DNA from: Acholoe squamosa
Taxonomy: Eukaryota; Annelida; Polychaeta; Phyllodocida; Polynoidae
Direction: 5' to 3'
Assembly: GCA_949317995.1 (NCBI GenBank)
Contig: OX439043.1
Span: 59,227,339-59,291,338 of the forward strand
DNA length: 64,000 nt
In this document: positions 10,306 through 22,000 of the stretch, piece by piece
Numbering within the stretch: position 1 is the first letter of the stretch
Layout: every line of letters starts with the position of its first letter
Program-made: the position numbers and the translations under genes
Notes under the pieces: generated by a model
What the model was told of the DNA's origin: nothing
Seen by the model: only the letters and a program-made list of their open reading frames with translations
Databases searched by the model: none

Positions 10306-10980
10306 TTGTTAATATAGCTACAATTGGTATAGCATTACTTTTTATGTGTAATTGTGACAATGTCTCTTTGATTTGTTTATATGGAAGAAAGTGGTAAATA
10401 TACATTTTGCATGGCGTATATATATTTAAAAAAAAAAGTTCCCAGACGATTATTTTCTATATACTTGTACTTCACACCCTTATCTATTCCTCAAGAATTC
10501 ATGTGGTCATGAAGCTTGATGATACGGTTTTCCTGAGAATGCCCTAAGATCTTTACAAATGAGTGTACCTCCTGTAGACTCACTGATCTTACTAATCGGC
10601 AGTCGTGATCACTAAGTAAGAGACAGGTGTAATCGATACATCAAATGTGTGAGATCTACTCCACCCTGCTCACCACTCAGTGCGTTTTCTGAAAGGGTGA
10701 CTCCAACTAAAGTCGTGAGGAGACAAACTTCTTAGGCCTGATTCCCTGTTATACCAGTGTGTAAAGTCTCCGGTAACATCTAAGATTCCTTACCACACAA
10801 ACTGCCACAATTCACGCGGATGCACCAGCGCCGCTCCATTAAGTGCCGAAATACCTTGTGTATATTTTTTAAAAGTGTTTTATTAAGGTTCACAGAAATT
10901 ATATATAAAAAACATAACCTGTCTCCGATCTACGACCTCGGCAAAGCCGTTATGATGCTCGGCCATATCACGCGCGGCTT
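9581..10980. repeat. Unannotated stretch with a (TA)n at 10235-10301
   Basis: It contains a (TA)n array of about 67 bp at 10235-10301, directly preceded by the palindrome ATACACGTGTAT. Open frames at 9686-10185 have no recognisable product. No exon was found. Confidence 0.6.
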
Positions 10981-11325
10981 AGGCAAAAAAAAAAGTTTAT
11001 TTTCCGGTCACCCGACCGACCTCAGCCAAACAGGGCCGACCTTATAATTTTTTTAAAGATATTTTTCATATTTTGTAACGAATTTTTGATTTTTTTCCCC
11101 GTCTCATTAAGTTTTTAGCATTATTGATTGGTAAATATACGAATCCAAGATATAGGAGCTTAAAACTGCAGTATGTTTTGCATATTTACGGAAATAAACA
11201 TTTAAACATTGGAATCCACTTATAACGCCATAAGTTAAAAAGGAATAAATAAATAAATAAATCCGACCTACCGACCTCAACACTTTTCACCATGTAACCG
11301 GGAATTCACAATATTTTTTTTGGCC
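10981..11325. mobile_element. GGCC-ended MITE, copy 1
   Basis: Left end AGGCAAAAAAAAAAGTTTAT then TTTCCGGTCACCCGACCGACC; right end CGACCTACCGACC, then ATGTAACCGGGAATTCAC and TTTTTTTTGGCC. The two ends are inverted copies. The same arrangement, including the internal CAAACAGGGCCGACC and AATAAATAAATAAATCCGAC, recurs at 40255-40671. Confidence 0.7.
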
Positions 11326-11329
11326 TTAT

Positions 11330-11530
11330 ACACGAGGATGAAGTGCGTCCCCGAGTGCGCTCTGCAGCTGAGGATGTTTCACAAGATTTGTACTAATCTG
11401 GCAAATTTAGTCCCAAATGCGTCTCATAGATTCGTCTCATAGCATCGCCTTCAACCAAGTTTTTGTTTTAATGGAAATCATACCGGTGTATATACACGAG
11501 GTCCGTCTTATACGCGAGGTATTACGATAG
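11330..11530. repeat. Worn TACCGTAAT/CGCGAGG repeat
   Basis: Contains CTTATACACGAGGATGAAG on the left and CTTATACGCGAGGTATTACG on the right, like the ends of the 29172 family. Worn, with no clear target duplication. Confidence 0.4.
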
Positions 11531-12787
11531 TCGGGGATCGGTTAACTCTCTTATTGGGCGTGAATGATTTTCCATGTGTGTATTTATACATGGTATTATC
11601 ATTTAACTTAAATTGTAGGCTGATCTGGGTGAGGTAGGAGGTCTATAGTTATGTGTGCCTACATGTCGATCTACATGATAGGCCATATGACAAAGCAGGG
11701 AGGTCCACGCCCAGAGGAAATGCATGTGAAAGTGTCATACATTAAAATTTATTTATTTCCGATTGTCAACAAGTGAGGGGGATACCCTTGTTGTCCCCGA
11801 GCGTCTGTCGCCGGATGCATGTCGCCCGCATACATTACGAGATCATTAGTCATTGAGTAATTAGTGGTCACGTGACTCATAAACCATGAGCCGCTCTGGG
11901 TGTTTATTTATATAGCGGTCTGTGAGTGGCTCAGCAACGTTGACCCCTTAACTGGCGACACCCCAATGTTCCGGAAGTGTTTAACGACATGTCGTTATCC
12001 ATACGGCGCCAAAGGTGACGTTCCAAATTAACGAAAAGTCGTCTGCTTACCAACAATCTCCGCAGGCCTAATGGAACCCACTTTCGTAGAAAAATGGGAG
12101 TCAGTGGGCGAGCAGAAGCCAGCCTGGATTTAACCAAAACATAGGCTACTACTGACAGATTTAGCGCCTCTGTGCCGGGGATTGTTTCTTTCAAGATCAA
12201 GATATTCCACAACAAACCGTGATATTTAAGAGATTTTCTCCGTTTTTAGAGCTAGGGATGCACTTGTTGCTTAGTCTGCACTGTGTGATTCGAGGTTTCA
12301 TTGGAAATCGCTCTTGAAGGTGAATTTCAGTGCAATGATAACAATTCTGTAGTTGTCTTCTTGGGAAGCAACTTGGGTAAAACCAATGGGGGTGAAAAAG
12401 TTGAGACATGTTGGATGCATGGGAATGCTCCAGTGGGTTTGGATGAAGCGTGAGAACATGTCTGGGCCCTATATAGTGCGACACACGTTGTAGTGTAGGC
12501 CCAATGCAGTCTTGTTTCAAAATATAGTCGGTAAAAAAGAATACATGTGACGTGATATCTGATCCACTGTAGCATGTTTTGCTGGGTAGAATTACAAAGA
12601 CGATAGAAAAACAACCGCCGACTACAAAACAAGAACAGACGCTAGCTAGGGGCGGTCAACCCAAAGGTTTACTATAGAATCAACAGCAGTGAGAAGAAAT
12701 AGAATAACATTTACAACATTTATGGTCTGGGTATCAACCGTCGGTTCGATTCTCTCAAGGAATTAAACAAAAAAACACTCTATTTGA
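11531..12787. other. Unannotated stretch
   Basis: Overlapping minus-strand open frames between 11931 and 12632 give no recognisable protein. No splice-flanked exon was seen. Confidence 0.4.
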
Positions 12788-12945
12788 GGGGCCAGCCATA
12801 AATGACGACACCCTAAGTTTGACAATTTTTGACCCACCCCCCTTTGCCCAGCCCACACACTTTTATCTTACAAATGTGTGGGGGCCATGCATCCCCGGCC
12901 CTGCCGCCCCCTCCATTGCGAGTGACATCCTTTATGGATGGCCCC
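12788..12945. mobile_element. Short MITE with GGGGCCAKCCATAAA ends
   Basis: It starts GGGGCCAGCCATAAATGACG and ends CATCCTTTATGGATGGCCCC. The centre has TTTTTGACCCACCCCCC. Flanking TGA on the left and TAA on the right are near-identical 3-bp targets, as PIF/Harbinger elements leave. 158 bp, non-coding. Confidence 0.7.
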
Positions 12946-12990
12946 TAACTATGGTACATGGGTACGTGCGCCGGTTGAAGGAATCTAATT

Positions 12991-13057
12991 TTAAATAAGT
13001 AAATAAATAAATAGGCATAGATAAATAAATAAATAAATAAATAAATAAGTAAATAAA
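12991..13057. repeat. (AAAT)n microsatellite
   Basis: AAATAAATA units run for about 67 bp with one short interruption (GGCATAG). Confidence 0.9.
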
Positions 13058-13365
13058 GGGAGGCGTGTTTTTGCTAGTTGCAGAAGAGTGCCCTCCTGGG
13101 GTGGGGACATGTACCCCCCCATACACACACACAGACTCCTACGACCACTTTTGGCAAACTCTAAAAACGCTCGAAACTATAAGGTCCAAAGCGAAATAAA
13201 AGATAATCGCATCCTACACCATGTGCTTGTCTTGCTCCTGAAGCACATGGCATCGAAATAATTGAGCAACGATACTTATATATCACAGAGCTAAACCTTC
13301 AGCACCCCTCTTTTTTCTTTCATTTCTTTTCTTCCTTCATATCTTTAGTCGATGAAAATTCCTTG

Positions 13366-13474
13366 GGGAACGTTCAACAATTACGTCACTGTGTATGGGG
13401 TGGGGTGGGGAGGGGGTATTTGAGTTACAAAGATGCAATATTAAAAAACAGTGACATAATTGTTAAATGCTCCC
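13366..13474. mobile_element. Short MITE, ends GGGAACGTTCAACAATTACG
   Basis: The left end GGAACGTTCAACAATTACG and the right end, in reverse complement GGGAGCATTTAACAATTATG, are inverted copies ending at GTCACTG. The middle is G-rich. CCTTGG occurs at both flanks and may be the target duplication. About 109 bp, non-coding. Confidence 0.65.
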
Positions 13475-14605
13475 TTGGCTTTTAAGAAAAATCTGTCCTG
13501 GCGCGAAATCCAGTGGAACTCAGTCGGCTGGGCGAGTCAGCCAAAGAATGCTACCCGGAAGTTGTCTGTTGTGGATGAGTGGAACGCTGGGTAGGCGAAT
13601 CTGCACGACACAGCAGCACAGCAGAGGAAACCAGCCTCCCCGAGGTCAAAGTTCAAATTTTTGACATAGCAGCGGACATATATATAGCAGTCAATATACA
13701 TGTACTACTCTACACATTAGTGCCCAGAATTATTTGAAGATTTTACATTATTAAATTTTCACAATTTTATCACTCAGTTGATAAGGCCAAATGTTATTTT
13801 GATTTTCTTTTGATTCGGGCTCTGTATTACATTTTCTGAATACTCATAATTCAGTGAAGACTTTCAATTAAGTCATATATTGGTAAGGTCTGGTAACCAT
13901 AGTTACCAAAACATTCCATTTGTTGTTATTTGATAGTATTTGGTCTCTCTTGTGTTATATAGCCTCTCCCTTTCCATAGTCCCTGCAATTCTGAAACCTC
14001 ACAGCATATATTCAAATCTGATTCTTCCTATATGCATACTGCCACTCGATCAGGAAACATAACATGCTAGTAACAATGCATGGATTCTCTATGGATGTGA
14101 ACAGTTCTTTTAGAATCTAATGGGAACATGGGACATTGGATATGATATGATCCAGCATAATATTGGTGTCATGTCAGGTTTTAGCCCCCTCGAGGGTTGT
14201 CCTGTAATGAATCACATGTTATGACAGCTAATTTTCAAGTTTTGACTCCCTGTGCTTTGTATAATGGAGATCAAGCATAATGGGTGATTGTATTGCAATT
14301 GGGAGCTCATGGCCGTTCTATAGAGGGTCTAACTGTGCAGATTGGACCAGTAGAAGTATCTGTATGAAAATTTCTTTCAATATACATACATTTAAGCACA
14401 AAACCGCGCATTTAAGCGCGCTTGGGCAACTATTGGTGCCTAGTGGGTCGACCATTGCTTGATCTGGCACCTGGCGAGATAACACTGATAAGAAACAGCA
14501 TGATGGATCCCGGGTCTTACATAAGGTAGGTACCCAAAAGAATCTGTACTGCAATTTTCTGATTGGTTAATAATGCATCCCGGGTCAATTCTATAATAGC
14601 CCGGG
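13475..14605. other. Unannotated stretch
   Basis: AT-rich. No exon or repeat end recognised. GGATCCCGGGTC at about 14504 is echoed by GCATCCCGGGTC at 14575, just before the next element. Confidence 0.4.
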
Positions 14606-15062
14606 TGTCAACCCCGGCCCCCGCACTCCCTGTACAAACTGACACCATCCACTTTACCGGATTTCAAATGCAACCCCTATCCACGGATTACTGAGCCTAA
14701 AAAGTACCCTATTTTTAGCAAAATCGCTGATTTTTGTGACCCAAAATCTAGCCCTATTTTCTGAAAAACGCTGACACATTCAAAACCTCCATCCCTATCA
14801 TTGAAAAACGCTGACAAAGGCATTCTCATTAGCTTTTACAATATACATCCTTTTTAATACCCAGGAAGTGCTCACAGAATTTCCATCAAACAAAGGTGAA
14901 TAAAACCTCCTTATTTGACGAACCTCATTTAGGAAAATGGATCCCTATATCTTAAAAAACGCAGACATGCAGAGCTTGAGTAAAAGGACCCTATTTCCGC
15001 ATTTTTTGGTAACGCCGATGGTGTCTAGATGTGTGCAAAGTGCGGGGGCCGGGGTGTCAACT
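14606..15062. mobile_element. Inverted-repeat element, ends with CCCCGGCCCCCGCAC
   Basis: Left: GTCAACCCCGGCCCCCGCAC, then ACTGACACCATC. Right: GATGGTGTCTAGATGTGTGC, then GTGCGGGGGCCGGGGTGTC. These are inverted copies about 45 bp long with some mismatches. Inside are repeated blocks of the GAAAAACGCTGACA kind (about 14763-14815). Target duplication not resolved. Confidence 0.6.
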
Positions 15063-15620
15063 TGGAAAGACTTCGTACAGGGTATAGTACATCTATTACA
15101 GTTACGCTGTTTTCTATAGAGCCATAATTTAGTATGATAGCCATTATTCATTGCCAGTAATTTGAAGAGCCCTTTTAACATAGTATCTAGTAAGCTATAG
15201 CACTGATGCCCAGGCACTGATGGGATATGATCAGCCAAATATGAATTTTTAGACCACTTTGATTAGATAACTTACTATAGTTCTCTAGGTGGGCCTCTTC
15301 AAATTTGTCTTAAAATATGCAAAAGACACCCCCCCCCCTTTAATGTAGATTGTTTGGTTAGCCCTATTGCTGAAAAAAAAAATTATTCTAAGGCTACCTA
15401 TTGGGTCTACTATTATTGGGTCCCAGATGTGATCCACAGAAGCTTTGAAAATATAGAATCTGGGAGACCCAGTCAAAATATTACAGGGGTTCTCATCATG
15501 CAAGGGTCTCACAGATACATGTAAGCTCATTGATTCAAGTATGAAAGGAGGATTCCCGCTGTGACTCCCATGACATCATTCTACAGCCAGGTTAACTTCC
15601 AAATATGGACATGGGATTCC
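15063..15620. other. Unannotated stretch
   Basis: No feature recognised apart from a C run at about 15331-15338. Confidence 0.4.
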
Positions 15621-15629
15621 CCCGTTTCC

Positions 15630-15900
15630 AGGAACGCGCGCGTTTGTGTCGTCTGCTATGACTCCTCCCGCCTCGCCGCGCGCGCCGACACGACTGCCCC
15701 CAAGCGAGAGGGCACCGCAACATCTGTGATGTTGATCAACAACACCCGGGACAACACCCCACCGGAAATGGCTCCTGCCTGAATGGAGCTGAATGCTGGG
15801 AGATGGGCAAGTAGACGGCGCGCGCGTAGGCTATTCTTGGTGCCTGTTTCTAGGAAAGATCCCGAAATATGCCGATTATTGGCGCGCGCGCTATTAACAC
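15630..15900. promoter_or_regulatory. CpG-dense patch with GCGCGCGC palindromes
   Basis: Four CGCGCGC-type palindromes (about 15635, 15676, 15819, 15881) and roughly 15 CpG in the first 100 bp stand out from the CpG-poor surroundings. It may be an unmethylated promoter patch, possibly upstream of FUOM on the same strand, but I found no FUOM first exon beside it. A CpG-rich transposon is the other explanation. Confidence 0.3.
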
Positions 15901-17269
15901 CCCCGCACCGGGGACGAACGCGAGACCCATGAATGAATCTATAAGTGCTGTAGTTGGTGGGGTATGGTGTAGCACCGATGTAGTTGTGGGTCTATCTCCC
16001 CACAATGAAACCACACCATTGGTCACTTTCATATCCACAGTCAGCAGTTAACAATACCGCCTATACATACACCCACCTCTCAAAACTTCAAATTCTCCCA
16101 TCCCTGTCCTCCCTCCTCCACATCTCCGTAGGTGGCCTCTGTATCCCTGCCCATAATCCAAAATCTCTTTTCGGAATAAGAATAAAGACATATTTGATAT
16201 AAACATGGTCCATACGGATACCACTGCACTATAGCCAGATGGGTAGGGTTGCAGATCGTGCCAGGTAGGAGAAATAATGCAGCACAATGGTGCTTTTTAC
16301 CTGGCGCCCCCGCACACCCCAAGTTCTACAGGTGACTTTTCCTTTGGGTAAATACTGCCGCCCTGTGGATTGGTTATTAAATTTCCCTGTGCACTGGCAG
16401 GGCGTAGGATGCTAAACAATGGGCTTTCTGAAAATACTGTCACTCAGATATCGCCTTTCCCCCAGCCTCTTGTATTGTAACTAACCCTTCTATTAATGTT
16501 GCGCCCCCATGATCATGATAATAGGACACCTGGTAGTAATCACTGATATCCATATGTATATACTTTTGTTGTACGTTACATGCTGCAGTAGATATTTCCA
16601 ACTGTATTACATTAACTTCTAAAAGGTTATTCTGTTTTTTATTATTTCTCGTGGGACTCACTACCGGGTCCTGAATAAGAGAGAAAGGTGGACAAAGAAT
16701 CACCAACCCTTTACACTCAATCTCTAATCCAATTGGGGTATAGTTCTAGGTGCATTTTGAAGGGAAAGGAGTCCCCTTTCAGGCTTGTAAGACATTAGAT
16801 TGTACTCTCGCTCTGGACCATGCATTCCTATGAAAAAGTAGGTATTTAGGTCCATTTAAATATTGTCTGAGTGTCACCACTTTACGGGGGGGGGGGGGTC
16901 AGGGATGAATATATATGATAAGGGTCTATTGTTGGGGTTTATCCAAACTCTTAGGTTATCAAGATTTGGTATTTTCTTAGGCTAACAACTTTGATGGGAC
17001 GGGGAGGGGGTTACACATCTTTGTATAAACCCCCCGGACTCGGAAGATGGGTATATTGCAAAATGACTGGATTCAAACTAACAAGCAATCTAAACACACA
17101 TGTATATCACATATCGCATGCATTATTGCAGAGAAATTAGGCATCTGCCTCTCTCCCTGTTTTTTTTTTTTTTTTCATGATTATGAAGTTTATTCCATTC
17201 ATATTTCTCTGAAATTCTTGAGGGTTTTGTAGTGGACCTACACAAACAAGTACTGTGACTGAACTGAAT
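15901..17269. other. Unannotated stretch
   Basis: Contains a G run near 16888 and a T run near 17160. No coding exon was recognised on either strand. Confidence 0.4.
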
Positions 17270-17860
17270 ACATTGCCATCGACTGTCCTTCAACTACTGC
17301 AGGTACTGTCCATGCTGAATACATTAACATTGGTCTGTCCTTGAGTTACTACCCCACATTTACCCCTGCTGTCCTGGAACTGGGACAGCCAGCCTGCATG
17401 GCCTGTCCTTGGACCATAAAGTCAAATGAATACATTACCATTATGCCCCTCACTATCAACACCGTTCCCGGCTAAGGCTGTGGGTACTGGTTTCTATGGA
17501 CATGGTGAGCAAGGACATATGTATTGAGAGTGTCCTCGAACAAGGCTGTCAACATTATTATTACTTGTAGCTGCCACTGTCCTGGAACAGGGGCGGCATA
17601 TATGTTTAAAGCTGTTTGTTACCCTTCTGTCCTTGACCTATGTATTATCATTGTCAGCCTGTAACACTGTCCTCCAACGGGGCCGTATATATTGCCAATG
17701 CTTGGCACTGCCACTGTCCTTGACAAAGGTTGCATATGTTGTCATTGCTTATAATTGGTACTGTTCCCTAACCATGGTTACATAAATCATCATTGCTTGT
17801 TCTGTATTTGTCATGGCTTTTGCCCAAGGTCATGTGTATTGTCATTGCTTCTTAGTCCCA
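17270..17860. repeat. Degenerate minisatellite, about 60-bp unit
   Basis: Roughly ten worn units share the order CACTGTCCT-GAACA-GGC then GCATATRTTGTCATTGCTT (for example at 17555, 17675, 17720 and 17820). The unit drifts in length from about 55 to 65 bp and the 5' units are the most worn. Confidence 0.6.
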
Positions 17861-17892
17861 ATATTGAGGTGAAGGTCAAGATTATGTAATGG

Positions 17893-17986
17893 GAAACCTC
17901 CTTAGAGATGGAGGTTTTGCCATAAAACCTCTGAGGCGAAGCCGAGACGGTTTTATGGCAAAACCCCTAGCTCTAAGGAGGTTTTC
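17893..17986. repeat. Long hairpin (palindromic mini-element)
   Basis: AAACCTCCTTAGAG, then GGTTTTGCCATAAAACC on the left pairs with GGTTTTATGGCAAAACC, then CTCTAAGGAGGTTTT on the right, around a short GC-rich loop (CTGAGGCGAAGCCGAGA). The stem is about 35 bp with few mismatches. It could be a tiny foldback MITE. Confidence 0.7.
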
Positions 17987-18151
17987 TAACTTATACTCCA
18001 TCCACTGAAGTTTATGTAACAGTAAAACCATAGATATAAGCATATTTTGACATAAACTGTAGAGGCCTAGAAGAGGATTTGAATTTTCTACACTTGCTGT
18101 GATACAAAGTTATGATAAATATATGGTGTTCCAGTCTACAATCACCAGCAG

Positions 18152-18220
18152 TCTCAATAGTATAATGGTTAGCATGTCTGACTTTGAGTCACAGAATGTG
18201 GGTTCAAGACTGCATGGGGG
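18152..18220 (+). tRNA. tRNA-Gln-like relic
   Basis: Box A-like TAGTATAATGGTTAGCATG, an anticodon loop CTTTGAG (anticodon TTG, Gln) and a box B-like GGGTTCAAGAC are in the right order and spacing. The acceptor and T stems do not pair well, so this is a decayed tRNA or a tRNA-derived SINE head, not a working gene. Confidence 0.5.
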
Positions 18221-18387
18221 AAAGTGTTTTTAACCTACACATACAAGGTAAAAGGAGTCTTTATAAAAGGCCCCCCCTGAAGCCCCCTTTTATCATTTTG
18301 GCAATCAGAGGATGTTCATTATAATACATTATTTTTAGAATTTGTTGCAAAAATGACAGTGGTCAACCGAGAATAAAACAAAATCAC

Positions 18388-18456
18388 ACCAGGGGTTTGA
18401 ACCTGTGTGGTCTAGATTTCTAGTACCAGGCCTTAATCACTACACTAGATTGACCA
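18388..18456 (-). tRNA. tRNA-like relic on minus strand
   Basis: In reverse complement it reads CTAGTGTAGTGATTAAGGC (box A-like) and, about 30 bases on, CAGGTTCAAACCCC (box B). Cloverleaf pairing is poor. It is the second of three tRNA-derived pieces within 500 bp. Confidence 0.45.
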
Positions 18457-18565
18457 GTCAAACTTTCAAAGTGAAATCACCCTGTTTATCTATAATTGAT
18501 TACTCAGTCATAGAAGTAGCATATTGCCCTTCAGTATATGTTCTAACACCCACAGTATCAGCTGA

Positions 18566-18647
18566 GGACTCATGGTGTAATGGTTAGCACATGAGACTCA
18601 GGATCCCAGCACTGTCTGGTGTGTGGGTACGAATCCCATATGGGACA
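18566..18647 (+). tRNA. tRNA-like relic
   Basis: CATGGTGTAATGGTTAGCAC (box A-like), a possible loop CTCAGGA, an enlarged variable region and a good box B (GGGTACGAATCCCA). The 5' and 3' ends do not form an acceptor stem, so it is a relic. Confidence 0.5.
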
Positions 18648-18677
18648 GAATTTTCCCAAGAATTACATCTGCTGTTC

Positions 18678-18801
18678 AAAAATGACCTTATTCATAGACC
18701 TCCTGCTATGCTTGGCCTATTTCACAAAATCTCCTCCCAGACTTGACCCAATTCATAAAACCTCCTGCTAGAACTGACCTAATTAATAAAACCTCCTGTT
18801 G
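18678..18801. repeat. About 32-bp tandem repeat, four units
   Basis: Units of the form TTGACCTAATTCATAAAACC then TCCTGCTAGAAC, each worn. Ends in a C run at 18803-18812. Confidence 0.65.
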
Positions 18802-18943
18802 CCCCCCCCCCCAAACTGTAGAATATGGAAATAAACCTACAGTAGGAACAATAGGGTGCAGAGCCAGGTGGAGTATAAGATATATATATACCCAACTCAA
18901 ACCTGAGAAGGTTGGTATTGCACTGAAAAGATAAGGCTTAAAA

Positions 18944-19056
18944 AGGTACTCTGTAGTGATCACTTTTTTCATCTTATTGATGAACCATGGGGGGAGTACC
19001 CAATGATGTTTTAGGTGATCACATGTGATCACCCTGGGTGATCATTACAGAGTACC
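18944..19056. mobile_element. 113-bp palindromic mini-element, AGGTACTCTG ends
   Basis: The left end AGGTACTCTGTAGTGATCAC and the right end GTGATCATTACAGAGTACCT are inverted copies. The middle has further GTGATCAC palindromes. Related GGTGATCA pieces recur at about 19500-19575, so the family may have been larger here. Confidence 0.65.
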
Positions 19057-22000
19057 TGTCTGAACTGATCAGAGAGGAGTTTGTGAATGAATACTTGTCA
19101 TCAATTAAAAATATTGCTTAAATTTGCATAGTTATCCCCTTCCCTCCCCACAACCAAGCATTTATTGAGGGCACTTACAGCTGAGTTATGCCCTGACAAG
19201 GCATACTTGTAGTTTGTATAAGGAATGTTAGTTAGTCCCAATGGTTATAACTATGGTTTGAATGACAAAAGAGGTGTGAATTATTAAACATGCTTTTGCC
19301 TTTGATAATTTTGACCAAATTACCTTTTTGATAAATTAAGATTCTAGTGTGATGTTTTTTTTTCACATACTTCATCTTATAGACACTGACGACCAAGAGG
19401 ATTGTAGATACAAAATCAAGATAGCTCACATAGTGACCATTGTATATCCCATTGTTGTAAACTAAGGCCCTCTGATGGCAGAAAAAATTTCATTGTGGTG
19501 ACCTTAGGTGATCATGATGATTACCTTAGGTCATCAATGGGGAAAGAAGAACCTAACGCATCAATAGTGATCACCTTAGTAGAAGCCTATATTTTCAGTG
19601 TGGTAATAGTCAGTTTGTTGGATGCATTGCTGTTGTAAGCTGGAATAAACAAGTCTTCATGACAAGTACCTCTCACTTGTTCACCTATCTGGGATTCTGC
19701 AGACCATCTCTGGCTACCCTTTGAATACATTTATTGAAATGGAGATCCATGCCTATGAACCAGCTCAGTTTCATCCGAAATATCTTCGCATTTATTGGCA
19801 TTGGTACATACCATATTGAAATGCACGTCTTTTGGTGAATCAACACAGACAAGGTTGAACCCTTTGAAGCCGATGTAGGCCCATATACATCCACATCAGT
19901 ACAATTGATACCAAAAAGTTCACGGCATCCATAAGGCCCTGGATGACGCACCCTGGAGACTGGTACTGTAAGGTTGTACATGTTCAACAGTTGCACCCAC
20001 TCCTGTGCCGCACTGACGGACACCCCCGACCCACCCCTTTTGATCCAATACTCTTTAGGGGTAACAGAAGGTCTCAATATCAATTTGCTGGCATGCGCCA
20101 ATGCAATGGTAGACGCAAAGAGGCTGTAGAACCTCCCTGGTAGAAGTTACTCAGTAGCATTGCATTGTTGACGACCCTCCATAGCGTGTATTAACCCTGT
20201 AGGGTTGACACGATGCATAAATGTAGCCCAGGGCTGCATACATGCGTCACCACCATCAGGAATCATTAAGATCCCATGCAGTGGTTAAAGTGGCCATTCC
20301 TTAAGGCACCATGCACCACTCCAGCTGATTGAGCACTAAATCAGGGACCCACTACCGGGTCCTACCTCCCCTCCATGACTCCACCCTCCCAGTGCTGCAT
20401 ACATACGAGCAGCTCTCAGCTGCTCCAGGGCTAGATGCATGAGCAGCTCCTGTACCTAAGTTGGTCCCTTTCTGCCATTCAGAAATCTTATACTTAGATC
20501 TGCACCCTTCTCGGAATCTGAGCGTTGCGTCAGGGGTGGGCACTGACTCAGGCAGGGCTTGATTGATCCTATACTATTGGTACCTAGATAGGGTGTATGT
20601 CGTATATCCGACATAGCTGGTGCCTCATGGTCATAAAGGTATGACAATGACACAGGTAGCAGTGTTACCTGTATACGTTTGAGGGGATATCGCTTAGTCA
20701 GCGCTATTATTAGACTATTGTTATTTCCATCTTATCTCTCTTATCTGATGCAATTTTACCGGTATAATGTTTTGAGTCTAGCGCAATGCATGCCTGTGCA
20801 TCCTATCGACATGCCATACGTTGAATACCTGAGCTCATATTTCATCTATCTATACATTCCTTCGTGTCCTAAGTCTATATAATTGCAGAGAAATTATTCT
20901 GCTAATAGAGCCCCTTGTGTGGTATATTTTGTGCCTTGGCAAAAAAAAATATGGAGGGATTGTAAAACTTGGCATTGGTGACACAGGGGTTTTAAAAAAT
21001 CGACGAACAGGGACAATTCAAAAGTGCATTCTTATACATGTAGTAGTATGCATACACGATTACACTACATCCTTCCTAAAAAATTGACTCAGTGAATTTC
21101 GAGCACTAAGTGGGCACTAATTTCATTTTAGCACTTACCCCATATATGGCATGAATTAGGACTCTGTACCCCAGAGACAATACCATACCAATCAGATTAA
21201 ACTCTAATCACTTCAATTTCAAATACCTATAAAGATTACGATAATCATTTAAAAAAAAACATTGCCAAAGGCAGTAGAGGAGGAACTAAGGTTCAAGAAT
21301 GTATTTTTTCTATTATCAAATGCATGTTTAGTTGAGCAAAATGAACGAATGATGAGACATCTAATCTAGAAAGTGAAGAGTTAATCACAGTAGGGGTTCG
21401 TCTGGATGAAGCAGACAGACTATGGTCATACCTGAGATTTACCCTTTCATGTTTACCGCACCTCCCCGCCTGACACTGCTCACCTGTATGACGTCATAGG
21501 GGTGATCCCCAGCCTCCCTTTGATGATGTCGCCAAAGGGATTTCCCCTATCTTTAAATAGATAATTTCAAAGGAATGATTATTTGTTGTTTGTGACATTT
21601 TGGAGTGTTTGACACATTGATCTGATGAAAGTGCAATCTGTTGTTTCGTCTGTGTGTGTCATCTGTGGAAGTATTAAGTCATTCCAATACCACTAAAGGT
21701 AGTAATGTGCCAAGTATAGGGTAGATGGCCACCGGCTTTTTCAACTGACCGCATTGTAACGAGGAATTGAATAAAAAGTTAAAGCTGGGTTCTTCAACAA
21801 AATATACAATTATCATACTTAACCAAACAGTGACAGGTATATGTATAGGGTCGCGTTCAGTTAAGTTCTCTAATAGTTTAAATTTGTTTCCTATCAACTG
21901 ATAATTATAACAAATATGGTAAAAAAAACAACAACAGAAAACAGACATGCACAATCTATTTCATTATTTTTTGTGTTATGTCCTGACATCCTGGTGATTA

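Noticed and set aside
17893-17986. Hairpin considered as a self-cleaving ribozyme
   Set aside because: It lacks the CUGAUGA and GAAA core of the hammerhead and no other known core was seen.
19685-20101. Minus-strand open frame of 138 codons
   Set aside because: No recognisable domain, no splice or promoter context, no repeat family; within reach of chance for this length of sequence.
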